Assembly: GCF_000003815.2 (NCBI RefSeq)
Contig: NC_049985.1
Coordinates: forward strand, 21,348,888 to 21,412,887
Source: Branchiostoma floridae
Taxonomy: Eukaryota > Chordata > Leptocardii > Amphioxiformes > Branchiostomatidae
Direction: 5' to 3'
DNA: 64,000 bases
Positions 44,886-58,042 of the stretch are shown here, piece by piece. Numbering within the stretch: the first letter of the stretch is position 1; each line of letters starts with the position of its first letter. The notes below the pieces were generated by a model. The model saw nothing but the letters and a program-made list of their open reading frames with translations. It was not told the DNA's origin and made no database searches. A program made the translations under genes and the position numbers.

Positions 44886-47800
44886 ATGGCGGAATCTGCG
44901 AATGAAGCTCTGTTGGAAGCTGCTGGCCTGCATGGGAATAGCTCACTTGAAGACGTTAAAGCGGCTTTAAAAGCTGGTAAGTCGTCAACCAAGTTAACCA
45001 TTTGAATACTAGTTGTAGGAATTGGGGTTCTGCTTACACATATTCCCGAAGCAGATGTTTCTGTTTGGGGGATAATAGTGACCTCTGTTTGGAAAATATG
45101 TTCTCATAACAATTTGCTGGGGTAACATACGTATACGTGAGTGTATTTGCGTAATTATGAGTACGTGTCCCAGGAACGTCGTCAGATTAGTTTATGTTTC
45201 AAGCAACATCCGACTTATGCACTTTACCATGAAGGACTTTACTGGACGCAATCGTTTTGCTTTTCTTGCCTCAAATCTCCCACTGCGTACCCCGGTACGC
45301 TACTCACCGAAACATCTGTGCAGATTTCCGTTGTGTACAGTACAGTACGTGTCCAGTTTTGCCATAGCATTTACAGTCACAATACGTTCATTTATTTACC
45401 TTTAAACATTTTAAAAATGTTTAAAAGTAATCATCTAGTGGTCCAAATCCCGCTTTTCAAATCTAACTCTGAGAGAAAATATTTACTACAAGTCCTTGAT
45501 TCATGCTGTACAGTGTAAACAGAAAACGTAAACAACACTTGTAAAGTGAACAACACGTACTTGAAATATCCAAGTGCTGTTTACATTTTCAGTTTACAGC
45601 AAGAACTGCAGTAATGTTTTCGCTCAGGCTGGAGCAGTAGACGATTATTCAGATGTAGATAAACAGATAAGAACTTGCAGTCTTACACACGAGTGCGAAG
45701 TACAGTGCACTGGTCACACCTTTTGATCTTTTCCGTGCTATGCAGACAGATTTGCATACGAGTTGGGGCTGAAAAGGACAGTGTGCCATGGATGTTGTTT
45801 GCTAGCCTCCACTAATCTCCAAGCAGATTCCTCTGTGGCATAAGAAAGTAATATAAGCTCGTGAAGGAGTAAGAAGGGAAATTGGAGAGGGGAGTAAGTC
45901 GATGCTATGGTTAATAATGAGAAGTTTATTTGCAAGATATGTTTCCCCTCCAGCTAGCCGGCTGCGCGGCCGACCAAGTCCTCTGGGAGCAAAACTTCCC
46001 TCGCAAATTATTCTCACAGCCAGCGTATAGTCAGTCTGGTAGAAACTAGTTATGCGCCTCTTTTGTTCATTGTAAATTGCAGTGAGAACTATTCCCTGTA
46101 GTCTCATACAGAAAATAATCATAAATTGACTGGTAGGATAGTGCCCTAGCCTTGTTAAAGTTAAGGCCACAGCAAGTAAATTTTATGGATGCCAGTCCTC
46201 TCCAGACTCCAAACTTAGTGGGAGAGGCCGAAAAATACAAGATGAGTAAAAAAAGATATCTAGATTTTCAAAATGGACACCATAAACGTTGTAGCAAGAG
46301 ATTGAAGGGACAAAGCGTGTTATCACAGCCAACAATTCTTTAATTTATGTCAGACTCTGTATTCAAGGGGTGCGCAAAGTGACACTACTGTGATAGACTT
46401 GTAATCTCCAAGCAAATCCTACGATTGGATAAGATAATATCATTAGCTTCCCGAAGGAGTGCGCATTTCAGAAGGAGATTAGTAGATTGGTATCATCATC
46501 ACGTATCAAGTTGACAAGAACAGTGATGGCTAGCCTGACTAAAATCGCGCTCCTAGCGGCCGGCCCTACGCAGCCCTCTCGGGAACTCCAGCCAGCGAGA
46601 GATTGTGTAAACACAGGCTACAGTCATAGCTATCCCATTGGTGTCACTTTTACCAAGGAGGTCCTTGCTTTTACTATCGAAATAGTTTCACTTCTACAAC
46701 TAGTCATGGCTACATGTTCCTCACAAGTGTTACTTATATAGTACAATCAAGGCTACACGATATATTGTCCCATTTTTCCATTTTTTGGTACTATCTCGTC
46801 ATGGTCACCATCTCTGTAAGGGAAATATGAAAAATCAATGAGCGCACTGATGTCATCCATAAAAGTTACATGCCGTGGGCCCGTGGCCTAACCTTCATTA
46901 TTCTCCAAGCAGAGGTTTGGGTCGGAAGACTAGGCTTAGCATGGATTCGCGATTTTCAATACATGGGTCAGGTTCTTATGCCGGGAATATCTAAGGTCGC
47001 AAATACAATATTCCCGGCATAAAAATAAAACTTGGTCCATATGCTGAAAATCTAATCTCCATCTCCAAGCAGAGGTTCGGCTACGGTTGTTTTGATGTGT
47101 TCTTTTACTCTCCAAGCAGAGGTTGGTGGGATTGCTGTGGTGTCTTTCCTGTGATGTTTTTTTTTTTTTTGTGTTCACTTGTATTGTCTCTATTCTTTTT
47201 TCGAGATCTTTTTTTTTTTTTTAGCTTTGTTTTATTTCCTGTTACTTTTTTTTTTTTAATTTGTTTTTGGTTTGATTTTTTTTTTGTTTATTTTTTTATT
47301 TTTAATTATTTGTCTTCGGTTTTTTTTTTTTTTTGTCCTTTTTTTGTTTTCTTTTTTTATTTTTTTTTACTTTTTTGTTTGCGCTTTTTTTATTTTTTGC
47401 GGTTTTTTTCTAGGTTTTTTTGAGTCCCCCCAATTTTGCCCGTTTCCTCGGGGTTTGTTTCATTGGCCGGCGGGCTTAAGAGTAAAAAAAATGGAAAGTT
47501 CGGCAAAACCGCCAAAAACCCTTCTCTCCCAACCGAGGGTGGGGGGAAAAAACCGGACCTTTTTCCTACCATATTTTTTTCGTTGGAGGGAAGCCCGGTC
47601 GAAAAAAAAATTCGTTTGTAAACAATCCCGATTTTTCCCACCAACCTCCTGCCTTTGAAGTAGTGTTTTTTGGCGTTTTTGTCGGTCTTTCTATTTTTTT
47701 CTTCTTTATGTCCGCCGGCCAATGAAACAGACACGAAGAAACGGGCAAAAATAGGAAGCCCGACAAAACGCCTAAAACACGTCCAAAGCCGCTGAACCTG

Positions 47801-48345
47801 TGGTTGGAGAGTATATAAAAATCATATAATATCATTTTTTTACCAAATCATGTATCAACACTGCCACAGGTGCAGACGTTGACTTCGAGCACCCTGACCC
47901 TGATGTCCCAAGCATGGGCAATGGCACAGCATTGTACATTGCCTGCATTCTGGGGGACGTGGACATAGTGAGACTGCTGCTCCGCAAGGGGGCGTCCATT
48001 ATGACTAGAACGGTGGGTGGCTTAACTCCCCTTCATGCAGCCGCGTTCAAAGGTAAGTTGTTTTAAAAGAAATGTTTCTCCGTAGGGATAAAAAGAAGAA
48101 GAACAACTAAAGATAGAAGAGACTTTTTATTTCGAAATGATCGAGATGCTGTAATTCACACCTCTTGAATCATGGCAATCCAAAAATGAATCTACAACAC
48201 CGGTACCCGTATTAAATAAAGGTGAGCTATGATAGGTCTATATATGCTAGGCTGTGCAATTTGTAGACTACAAACTTGGACTGTGAAAACGAAATTGCAA
48301 ATAGGGTTCAACAAGTTCACAACCACACATCCGCACGTACACACA

Positions 48346-48384
<39 letters not shown>

Positions 48385-49742
48385 GCGCGCGCGCTAGCCA
48401 AGCAACGTGTCCTTCTTGGTGAAGGGGATGATTAATGACGGTTTGTCAGACTTTCACGTCGTATGGCAAGGACGTGAAAACACATTATTTATTACATGTT
48501 ATTGTGCTGACATTGCACATTTAATACTTCGTAGAGCTAGAACGCAACGAACGCACATTTCTTGTGTTGCAAACAAAACCCAGGGCAGACAGAAGTGGTG
48601 GACTTACTGGTGCAGCATGGTGCAACAATAGACATACGGGACGGCTTCCAGGACACACCGCTCATTTTGGCATGTAACAACAAACACGTGGACACAGTTC
48701 GGCGACTGATTGAGCTCGGAGCAAGGCCCGATTTGATCGACGGTGGTATAGGCAGGAAGTAAGTGTCACATTCTTTCATCAGAATATATATATTGAACGT
48801 GATCTCCAAGCAAAAGATAGTATCAAAAGCTGCCAGAGGAGTGAAGCCGGCCTAGGAGTGTTTTTGGCTCACAGTGGTTGGTGACTCTTTGGCCAGCTAT
48901 ACTCACTCCTTAGCCAGCTTTGATACTATCTTATGCCACTGCTTAATCTGCCTGGAGATAGACTGACTTTCAAATCTGAGCTGATTCGTTGGCTTCAGTC
49001 GTTTTATGATATGTGTGCATTGTGCATGTTTTATTCGTCTTCGCCATCGGAATGCAAGGATCCTGATGTCATAAAATCGTGTATCTCTTGAAACATTATA
49101 GACCACGCATATATTTGATAAATATATATGTATCATATGTGGCCTGGTCCCCTAAATTAGTCACATCTTCCCCTAGCTTGGGGATAGCAGTCGGAAACCC
49201 GACCAGTGACGAGAGTATCAAGCTGATACAAGAGGCAATGGAGACCAAGCTGTTGAGATGCTGCAACCCTAAGTGTGGCAAACCAGGCTACAGGTAGGTT
49301 TTTCTGTTGATGGCTTTGCCGTTTTCATGCGTAAATGCTTTATTTTTACTTTGTCTGAGAAGACAACCATGATATTTTGTCATCCGTCCTATGTACAGAC
49401 ATTGGTTCCATCTAAATTCTTATTCTTGGCCGACAGATCAGTTGAAAAGATTCTGAATGATACAAAGTTCCTGAATAGCTTGTGACGTGTTATGTCGTCT
49501 ACAGGAAAACTCTGAAGCGGTGTTCCCAGTGCAAGCTGACCCGCTACTGCAGCCGTGACTGTCAGATACAACACTGGTTTGCCGGACATAAGAAGTGCTG
49601 TGGACAAGATACGTACACTGATGATCCTGTTGTAAAAGCGCTTTGGTCATTGGTGAATCACCTCGACGAAAAACCCGTTGAATACATGGTTAGGTCATTG
49701 GTAAAACTGATCGACGAGTATTTAGATGCGAAGAAGTGTTGA
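44886..49742 (+). CDS. Gene 10 (class D): ankyrin-repeat + MYND zinc-finger protein, complete
   Basis: Five exons: 44886-44976, 47870-48052, 48584-48758, 49177-49293, 49505-49742. The total is 804 nt, 267 residues, phases 1, 1, 2, 2. Four ankyrin repeats; repeat 2 has LGDVDIVRLLL in place of the LGHVDIVRLLL of class A. The MYND finger uses RCSQCKLTRYC and IQHWFAGHKKCC, and the class D tail has a long helix-like end (residues DEYLDAKKC). Intron 1 (2.9 kb) is expanded by MITEs and a T-rich hairpin element; intron 2 has a CA/CG tract. It is the intact partner of gene 5, which lacks exon 1. Confidence 0.88.
46531..46620. mobile_element. TAGCCTG/CAGGCTA MITE in intron 1 of gene 10
   Basis: Opens TAGCCTGACTAAAATCGCGC and closes ACACAGGCTA; contains the family's GCGAGAGATT piece. 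Same family as 13531-13640. Confidence 0.65.
46978..47020. repeat. Hairpin with ATGCCGGGAATAT arms
   Basis: Thirteen-bp perfect arms flank a 17-nt loop, and beyond them weaker pairing continues (GATTTTCA near 46952 with TGAAAATC near 47044). A related ATATGGGCC hairpin lies near 42615-42735. Confidence 0.7.
47106..47813. mobile_element. T-rich composite element with CTCTCCAAGCAGAGGTT end
   Basis: Opens TACTCTCCAAGCAGAGGTTGG and closes GGTTGGAGAGTA. It contains a 260-bp T-rich low-complexity run (47157-47420) and an internal hairpin (about 47535-47650) like the element at 39030-39168. The open frames of phenylalanine-rich protein are composition artefacts. The boundaries are approximate and nesting is likely. 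Confidence 0.55.
48339..48392. repeat. (CA)n/(CG)n microsatellite in intron 2 of gene 10
   Basis: About 20 CA dinucleotides followed by six CG dinucleotides; a Z-DNA-prone tract like that at 10014-10107. Confidence 0.93.
48795..48965. mobile_element. Hairpin MITE with AAGATAGTATCAAAAGCTG arms in intron 3 of gene 10
   Basis: AAGATAGTATCAAAAGCTG near 48815 pairs with AGCTTTGATACTATCTTATG near 48918. The outer end opens with ATCTCCAAGCA. A relative sits in intron 3 of gene 5 (24690-24815). Confidence 0.7.
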
Positions 49743-49978
49743 GTACACAATTCCGCTATAGCCGTAACAAATGTAGTGAGAATTCGTTGTATGAACACAA
49801 CCTGAGGTAATTGGCTATTTCTTTCTATGGATCGATTTGACGCTTGTTTCTGTATTTAGTATACTAAATAATGTGTCAAGTTTTTTAACAGACGTATTAG
49901 GTCTAAATGACACGATTCTAAGATCTTATTCGATTTACCTTCTAAGGCCACGTTGAACGGACCATATATGTATATATC

Positions 49979-50110
49979 AACTTAGCACTGCACATGCACA
50001 TGGTACACAAAGCAAATTTAGCACCGTAATTGCACATGGTACACAAAGCAAATTTAGCACCGTAAATGCACATGGTTCACAAAGCAAACTTAGCACTGCA
50101 CACGCACATT
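49979..50110. repeat. ~36-bp minisatellite 3' of gene 10
   Basis: Three to four copies of the TTAGCACTGCACATGCACATG unit also present 3' of gene 5 (26223-26431). Confidence 0.88.
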
Positions 50111-50301
50111 GTTCATTATTGTGTAGTTTTGTTTTCAGAGGTACGGATCACAATAAGTATGAAAGTAAGAAGATATAACAGACACCGGATTGTTGTATTG
50201 CAGGTATCATTAACTTGCTTACCGATATAGAAAATCAGAATGTCCGTCAAGGAAAGAACACCCGTTTATGTCTGATTACAAGTTGTTACTATTGGTCAGC
50301 G

Positions 50302-50305
50302 TACA

Positions 50306-50335
<30 letters not shown>
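50302..50335. repeat. (ATAC)n microsatellite
   Basis: Eight perfect tetranucleotide repeats. Confidence 0.95.
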
Positions 50336-50336
<1 letters not shown>

Positions 50337-51576
50337 TCATACTCATTAACAAGTCAACGTAGTTCTTCAAAACATCTTTATTTATGGCAGTGCGCTTTTT
50401 CATTTCGCCTTTAATATGTTAAATGTCTATCCTATACTACGGCAAACACGCAATGATGCTCTATACTGCTACGAAATCCCATGGTTATCTGACTTCTGCT
50501 TTTACACAGCCATACCTACAGATGACAGTTACTGATGACTCATCAACTTTGCGTGCACGTGGTTATTAGTTATATTATCTTATCGTATACCTATTCAATT
50601 AGATATTTTACCATAGACTACTGTATGTCTCTGATGATGACTGTATGTAGTAAGTACTTTTTTTTGGCTAATAAATAGTTTTTGCTCATCTCTAAGCGTC
50701 CCTGTTTTCTTCCTTTGAGACTGTCAGTTTTCTTTGAAACTGTCAGTTTTACATTCAAGTAGCCAAGTTAAGTCCTTTTATGCAGTTACTTATTTCTTGG
50801 AAATCAGTATACAGTGTCCTATTAACTGGGTATCATCCCTACCGAAACAAGGAACTTTTTTTGGCCAGGAACCCAGTGTCATAACAAGTACAAGAAAACG
50901 TACCCCCCCCCCCCAATTGCATGCACACTTTTGACTAATTACGCTAGTTCACCCTTATCCGCGGGTTACTTATATCCATTAATATATGCAAATGAAACAT
51001 TTTCAAATGTTGGAGTAACGTATAACCCTTGTTATAAAACGTTAGTTTATGTTGAAAAAAATATTGTAGTTTGAAACCACCGTCCGTCGGCTTGTGAATT
51101 CCCTGTTTGGGAAAGCAATGGATATAGGTTTCCTTCGGATAAAGATGAACTAAAGCTAGCATGTATTGCGTACTCTCAAAGACCCTTCTGACTAATCACG
51201 GCTTCGTTTAAATGTCCGTCACATCTAGCCTGATTAAATCGCGCTTATGGCAGCCTGCCCCACATCTGCCGGCCATCGTGCAGTCGTGTGCATACAAACA
51301 CTACCTTTATATCGGGGCAATGCAGAAGAAGGTAGCAATCTCTACGTCCAACCCCAACTGTAGAGTTATCGTTTTACAACCTCCCATAAAAGATAGCAAC
51401 TAAGCGCAATGAGCACGCGCCACACGCCCCATAATGATAACAATGTCTTTGCATAGTTGCGTATTAGTCACAAAAAGCAAGGCTTGTATAAGAAAATATA
51501 AATAACAAAGGACAAACAAACTTCTGGTCTCTTTTCCCGAACCTTTATGTTCTCATTCCACTTGTGCGACCATGGC

Positions 51577-51632
51577 TCACGTGACAAAACAACAGATCAC
51601 GTGACAAGACGATAGCTCACGTGCTCACGTGA
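51577..51632 (+). promoter_or_regulatory. Four TCACGTGA-type boxes upstream of gene 11
   Basis: CACGTG cores at 51578-51583, 51598-51603 and 51618-51623 keep the 20-bp spacing. A fourth at 51626-51631 arises from an 8-bp duplication not found in gene 6. Confidence 0.7.
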
Positions 51633-51720
51633 CAAGTCAAATTCTTCCCATGGTTCTTCAGTTCAAACCGTCAGACAGAACGCGCGCAAGGTGTCGACAA
51701 AAGTGGTTCTTTAGAACGAT

Positions 51721-54700
51721 ATGGAGGAAATGGCAAATGAGCTTCTGTTGTATGCTGCTGAGAATGGATCACTTGAAGGCGTTAAAGCGGCTTTGAAAGC
51801 AGGTAAGCACATGTTGCATGCAATTATTTCCTAAAGCAACATAAACTTGTGAGGTACAATCAGGCATCGAACAAAATAAAATTTGATATGAATTTTGATT
51901 CCGAATGGCAAAGATACTTGGTGGAATCATGCGTTACGTAGTCAGTTTCTCCACCAAGGTTATATCCACGCTCCCCAGGGCATAATATAGTTTAATAAAA
52001 GAGATTTAAAAAAAACTCAATGGTTTATATATAGAATTTTCAGCTTTGAATCTTCTTCGACGCAGACAAACAGAACTTTTCATAGGCTAGCATTTGTGCA
52101 CACACAGTGCGCGAATAGTTACCCAGTATTCCGTTAATTCCTTTTAGTACTGTTATTCTATTCTACACGTGTTATTATCCTGTTTATCTTTTTACAACAG
52201 ATATAGAAATACAGTTTTTGATCCGAGTTGAATTTGAAAAGAAGGAATATAGCCTGACTAAAATCGCGCTCCTAGTGGGGGGTCATCAACCCAAGCCAGC
52301 GAGAGATTGTGTAAACACCGACTACAAGGGATAGGACCCGTATACCATTCAAATGTAAATTTGTTGTCTTGGAATTGTACACAAGTATGGAATGAATTGA
52401 GCTTTTCAGTGGTACTAGTAACTGTTATACAGACGATTTGCAAACGAGCTCGGGCTGAAAAGAATAGTCTAAAATGACTGTTCTGCCCCACTTTATCCTT
52501 TGTTATATCGTATGGCGGCATCGCAGCATTTCTACAAACACAAGTTCATGTATACGTAGTCGTTTGCTATTGGGGTAGGTACTCTTTAGAAATACATGAA
52601 TGAGACCTTAAAGTCTTGATTGTGTGGCGAAGGTATGGGTTCATGGAACTCTAGTTTGATATGTGATTACTTTTTGAAACTGGAGTTTTTTACTTTCTTG
52701 AAAAATCTTATCAAAGACTGTGCAACCATAAAATCATAATCACCAAACACATGTAGGTGCGGACATTGACTGCGACCAGCCGGACGACAGCGATATAATA
52801 AGGAGTGGCACACCATTGTATCATGCGTCTTTCAATGGACATGTAGACATCGTGAAACTGCTGCTCCACAAGGGGGCGTCTGTGGCGAAGAGGACCAGGT
52901 TCTCGTTTGCTCCCCTCCATTCAGCAGCGACGGAGGTAGGTCAATTCATTCATTTATTCAATAACCGTAACCAAGAAGGTCATATTTTAATGTTATTTGT
53001 CTGCCATTTGGTATTATTTGTCTGTCGTGATATGATATTTGCTATACGTACGCGTAGCTTCAGGGATGATTTACATACTTAGATACTTATTGTGCAAATC
53101 ATGATCAGGTTCAAATCTTTGAGAAAAAGCATAAATCACTCGAAAAGGTTAACACTCTTTGGTGAAAGTATGAAGTCGTGGAACTCTAGTTCAAAACAAA
53201 TGCAAATACATGTACCGTCTATTTCATTGTGTATTACTTCGAGGAAGGATTACACATATGGTTGATGAGTATTTCTTGTGTCACAAAACCAACACAGGAC
53301 GGACAGAAGTGGTGGACTTGCTGGTGCAGCATGGTGCAACGTTGGACATACGGGACGCCTGGCAGTATACACCGCTGATGTGCGCCTCTATGTACAAACA
53401 CGTCGACACAGTTCGGCGGCTGATAGAGTTAGGGGCAAGGGCGGATCTGACTGACGGCCCCGGTCGTTCTCTGGTAGCTCAGAGGTAAGTGCCCCGAGAA
53501 TGTATACTGACTTTCAATTACTTGTTGAACTTGTGCTTCTTTCAATGTTTGTCTGTGTGCGTGCGTGCACGAACTAACGAGAACGTGCGCGTAACGGTGT
53601 GTGTGTGTGTGTGTATTGTACTCTGACTTGCATGTTCATGTCATTTGCATATCCGTGACTGGACAGATGCGGCCCCACCATTCTAATTCCAGTGACTGTC
53701 ATGATCATCAGTCATGATATAAAATAATGTATGACTATGACTAAAAGCTTTTTTTCTGTCAAGACCGAATATCCCACAGGAAAACAGACATATACGCATA
53801 TTGCATACATGAATATTGTAATGAAATTGATGTTAATATCTCTCGTCATTGTTACCAAGACTAATTATATATTTTCCACTAGGTACTGCGAGTTGGGGAT
53901 GGAAATTGGAAGACATGGAAGTGAAGAGTGTTTGAAGCTCTTAGAAGACGCAAGGAAGTCCAAACTGCTGAGATGCTGTAACCCTAAGTGTGGCAAGCAA
54001 GGCTACAGGTAAATAGATTTACAGTTTTAAAGTGCATTTTCACGCTTTGACGTTACCTCCAGAATTCATTCTGCGATTGTGATGCTATTTGGTACATGGG
54101 TTGATGTTGTTGTGCTGACGGTTAGGTTTCATTCTGGGCACTGCAACTGGACCCTTCGTTTCTATGTTTTTGGCTCTGGGCATAATGCGGTGTGATAGGT
54201 GGATTAACGTGTAAAGAACAAGTAATCTAGGTTAGGCCCCATAGCAGCTTGCTCAGGGACTGCAGGGGCATTTTTGTTAAACTATTTCAAGGCATGTAGG
54301 GGAAGAAAGTAATTGCGGAATTTATGTTATTTGGAATGCAGGTGGCTTAAATAGATATGTACACGAATTAAATGTACATTGTGTGTTGGATGTCCATCGT
54401 CACTTCGATGATGACTTCAATGGCGTCTCTGGTGCGACCGAAGGCCGAGGCGCATATGCGTCCGCATGTCGGGCACACGACAGCGGTGCTGGGGATGGGT
54501 CTTCCCTCCTTCTCTTTCTCCTTCCTGTCTTGTCGTTTCTTCTGTATTTCATTTAGTCTGTTGTTTTCAAAGTTTTGTACTCCCTGATGGACATCATGAC
54601 GCCATGCGCATCTGTCCATTGCAGTAGTCTCCCATTCCCGGTGTGGAATGCTGCATGCGGGGAGGAACGACTTCAGTGAGTCCTTGTAGCGCTTGTAAGG

Positions 54701-56600
54701 ACGTCCGACTTTTCTCGTGCCGGAAGCAAGCTCACAGTAGAACACTGTCTTCGGGAGTCGTGCTTCGTCCATGCGCACCACATGGCCAGCCCATCTCAGC
54801 TGAGCTTTCATGATGAGCGCTTCAATGCCCATCATGTTTGCTCGACGGAGCACTTCTGTGTTGGGAACCTTGTCTGTCCAGGAGATACCCATAATTCTGC
54901 GCAGGCAGCGGAGGTGAAATCTGTCCAGAGCTTTCAGCTGCTTTTTGTACAGTGTCCAGGTTTCACAGCTGTAGAGTAGCGCTGTGATAACAACTGCTTT
55001 GTAGACTGCCAGCTTTGTCTGAAGTCTGATGCCACGTTCACCCCACAGCCGCTTCCAGAGCCTACCAAAGGAGGAGCCGGCTTTCGCAATCCTGTTGGAC
55101 ACTTCCTTGTCTGTACTGCAGGATGAGGTCAGTGTACTTCCCAGGTAGGTAAAGCTCTCTACACTGTTTAGCTCTGTTCCTTCTATCATGATGTGAGGAG
55201 CTGCTAGTGACACTCCTGGCGCAGGTTGAAGCATCACTTCTGTCTTCTTCAGGCTAATTGTTAGCCCGAAGGCTTTACTGGCTGTTGACAGGCAGTTAGC
55301 GAGCTCTTGCAGATCCGGTTCGCTGAGAGCAGCAAGGGCGCAGTCATCTGCAAAGAGAAAGTCTCTCACCAGGGCCTCCAGCACCTTGGTTTTTGCTTTG
55401 AGACGCCGTAGATCAAAGACCCGCCCATCGCATCTGTAGCGGATGGTTATCCCGGCATCTGTCGCAGAGAGTGCCTTGAACAGCATGGTGGCAAACATGA
55501 GGCTGAGAAGAGTGGGTGCCATAACACAGCCCTGTTTTACTCCATTCGTGATAGGGAATGAGTCAGATACTGTGCCGTTTCCCACAGCACGGGCCATCAT
55601 CCCATCGTGGAATGACCTGATGATGCTGACAAACTTTGGGGGACAGCCCAGTTTGGACAGGATTGACCACAGGCCCTCTCGGCTGACTGTGTCGACTGAC
55701 TGTGTCGAAGTCCACAAACATGATGTACAGGTTTTAATTTTGTTCGCGACACTTTTCCTGGATTTGGCGAAGTGTAAATACCATGTCTATGGTTCCTCTG
55801 TTACTTCTGAAGCCGCACTGGCTTTCTGACACCACGTCGTCCAGCAGGTGCTGTGTGATGCGATTGAGGACAATGCGGGCCATGACTTTTCCAGCAGCAT
55901 TCAGCAGCGAGATTCCCCTATGGTTATCGCATGCTGCTCTGTCTTCCTTGTGCTTGTAAAGATGAATGATGTTGGCGTCCTTAAAGTCCTGCGGCACCGA
56001 TCCCTCCTTCCAGAACATTTGCATCAGTTCTGTCAGTTTGGCTGTGGCTTAAATAGATTATGTACACGAATTGAATGTACATTATACATGTGTATAAATT
56101 GATGTTAAATCAGATGGGGTATATGATGATAAGGACATAATCTTCCTAAGAAACTGTTGGTTGATTCGGCTTCCTAGGCCGAGCACGGGTCAGGTTCGGC
56201 TACCCAGCGGGCTTGGGCTATGTCATTCACCAAGAGGGGTGTGTCTGGTTGTGTTTCTGGATATTTGGCGCCAGCAAAATCCTTTTGGATAGATTGTGAT
56301 TATAAAGAATGAAAATCCGGTATGAAATTAACATATTCACCAAATAGCATGTTTACCTGTTTCATTTTCAACAGGAAAACCCTGAAGCTGTGCGCCGGGT
56401 GCAAGCTGACCCGCTACTGCAGCCGTGACTGTCAGAAACAACACTGGTCTGTCGGACACAAGAAGTGCTGTGGTCATGACGCGTACACTGGCGGTCGCGA
56501 GCAAGCCGACTCCTTCACACACATGGCGTATGAAAAAGTTAATTTTACTGTGCCCACCCACATCTTAGAAGATATACAACAAAACTTTATGCGCCTGTAA
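51721..56600 (+). CDS. Gene 11 (class E): ankyrin-repeat + MYND zinc-finger protein, complete
   Basis: Five exons: 51721-51802, 52757-52939, 53298-53484, 53883-54008, 56375-56600. The total is 804 nt, 267 residues, with the same exon lengths as gene 6, and all phases agree. Four ankyrin repeats, a MYND finger split by intron 4, and the class E tail ending QQNFMRL. A notable change is His for Arg in repeat 2 (LLLHKGASV; all other copies have LLLRKGAS or LLLREGA), from a single C-to-A-type change in an otherwise invariant 20-mer. Intron 4 carries LINE copy 3. AATAAA at 57238-57243. Confidence 0.88.
54381..56043 (-). mobile_element. Non-LTR retrotransposon (LINE), copy 3, 5'-truncated, in intron 4 of gene 11
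   Basis: Same element, boundaries and target-site duplication (54342-54380, 56044-56083) as copy 2. It shares with copy 2 the in-frame stop (+ strand 55734-55736) and the 12-nt deletion in the palm motif. It adds its own 12-13-nt duplication of GACTGTGTCG next to that deletion and lacks the 9-nt KLG duplication of copy 2. Reverse-transcriptase catalytic block [11 protein letters not shown] intact; the gene as a whole is dead. Confidence 0.93.
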
Positions 56601-57570
56601 CGACAAAGCACAAATCATGAAGCATTTTAGCTCTCAATGCCGCTACAGTCATATAAAATCTTGTACAAAGTAACTGAGTAGCCAAAATAGCGATTTCTCA
56701 CTACGGATATGATTCTGGTGTCTTGTAGAAATGATGTAGTCCAAAAGGTCATACCATTGCTTCATGTATCTTATAGAAAGAAGCAATCATCTTGAGTCGA
56801 ATTCTTAGAAAAAAATCAGCACTACACATTCACATACTCGTGTAGTGAAAGTATGAAAATAAGAAGATGCCACAGCAACTACAAAGTATTGCACGGAAAT
56901 CTTCAAAAAGAGACACTTGTCAATTTTTCCTGTACAACTGTAATCACGTATTTTGGTCTTGTGGTTTTAGTCGTTTAATTTGGTTTGTCATATAGAAGAA
57001 AAGTTTAAACAAGTTACATTCGGAATGTGACAAAGCAGCCACCCATTTTATTTCGTATCTTTTAGATCAATAATAATTAGACTGTTGCAATGTAATTGTC
57101 ATGGATACGTTTCATTTTCTTTATCAATTATGCTTCGTTTTGATAAAAGTAACATTCTACTGATCAGTGTGTTAAGTGATGTGATGAGAATGTTTTAAGG
57201 TAATGAAGCGTTAAGTTATCTGCTATTATTCCAGATGAATAAACACAACAAGAAGAAAAATGATCATGAACAAGGCTTGTGAAGCTTCTATAGATTTGTG
57301 TATAAGTGTAAATGAATATCATGACCACAACAGGAGGTATCAAAACCAGAAGTTCCGCTGCAGTACAGTAAAAAGCCGCTAGGACGACCATTATGACTTG
57401 ACTATTGTTTTCCAAACACCCTTCCACCTACCAAATAAGGTCCATCCGAGCAAGAGACACGCAAACAGACGACGTCGAAAACATAACCATCGTGGCAAAG
57501 GCAATAAGCACAGTCCACCTATACCTTTTCAGGAGACACACAAATTAAACTGCTAAAATAGCCACCAATC
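56601..57570 (+). other. 3' UTR and intergenic DNA of gene 11
   Basis: Nearly identical to 12561-13530 and 33102-34071. AATAAA at 57238-57243. No exon. Confidence 0.55.
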
Positions 57571-57680
57571 TAGCCTGTGTGTACAAAATCTCTCGATGGT
57601 TGAGTTTAATGACCCCCTCCCCTCGTAGGGCGGTGGCAATTGTAGGACTGGTCGCTAGGGGCGCGATTTTAGTCAGGCTA
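57571..57680. mobile_element. TAGCCTG/CAGGCTA MITE (orthologue of 13531-13640)
   Basis: Third orthologous copy, at the same distance from the class E stop codon. Confidence 0.6.
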
Positions 57681-58042
57681 GCCACCATTTCGCTTCCAGA
57701 AAGAAAATCAATGCCTTTAGCACAGCGCTGTTCCGTGTTACATCGCTAGTTCACAGATATCCGTAGGGTAACCTATATCTGTTCATTTTAAACAAGGTAT
57801 TTGGTGATATAAAGCCGACGGACGGTGGTTTTAAAATTAGATCGCATGCTATCGATCGCAAGAAATACAGAACCATACGCGAATGATAGCATAGTTACCC
57901 TGACATACTTGTGCATGCATTATAAAAACACGACTTGCGTATGAAAATATATCAAATTCCTGGGGAACATGTACAAAGAGAAAACAGCCTATCAGTATCA
58001 ATTTTCTATATCGTTGCGTTCTTATCTCAATCCAGAGTCTCA

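Larger units (their letters stand above)
49743..51577. other. Intergenic DNA between gene 10 and gene 11
   Basis: Homologous to 25792-28014 but without the LINE fragment. Holds a short minisatellite, an ATAC microsatellite and a poly-C run near 50905. No exon was found. Confidence 0.55.

Noticed and set aside
47097-47658. Phenylalanine-rich 'proteins' with membrane-like composition
   Set aside because: Direct translation of a T-rich low-complexity run inside a MITE-like element.
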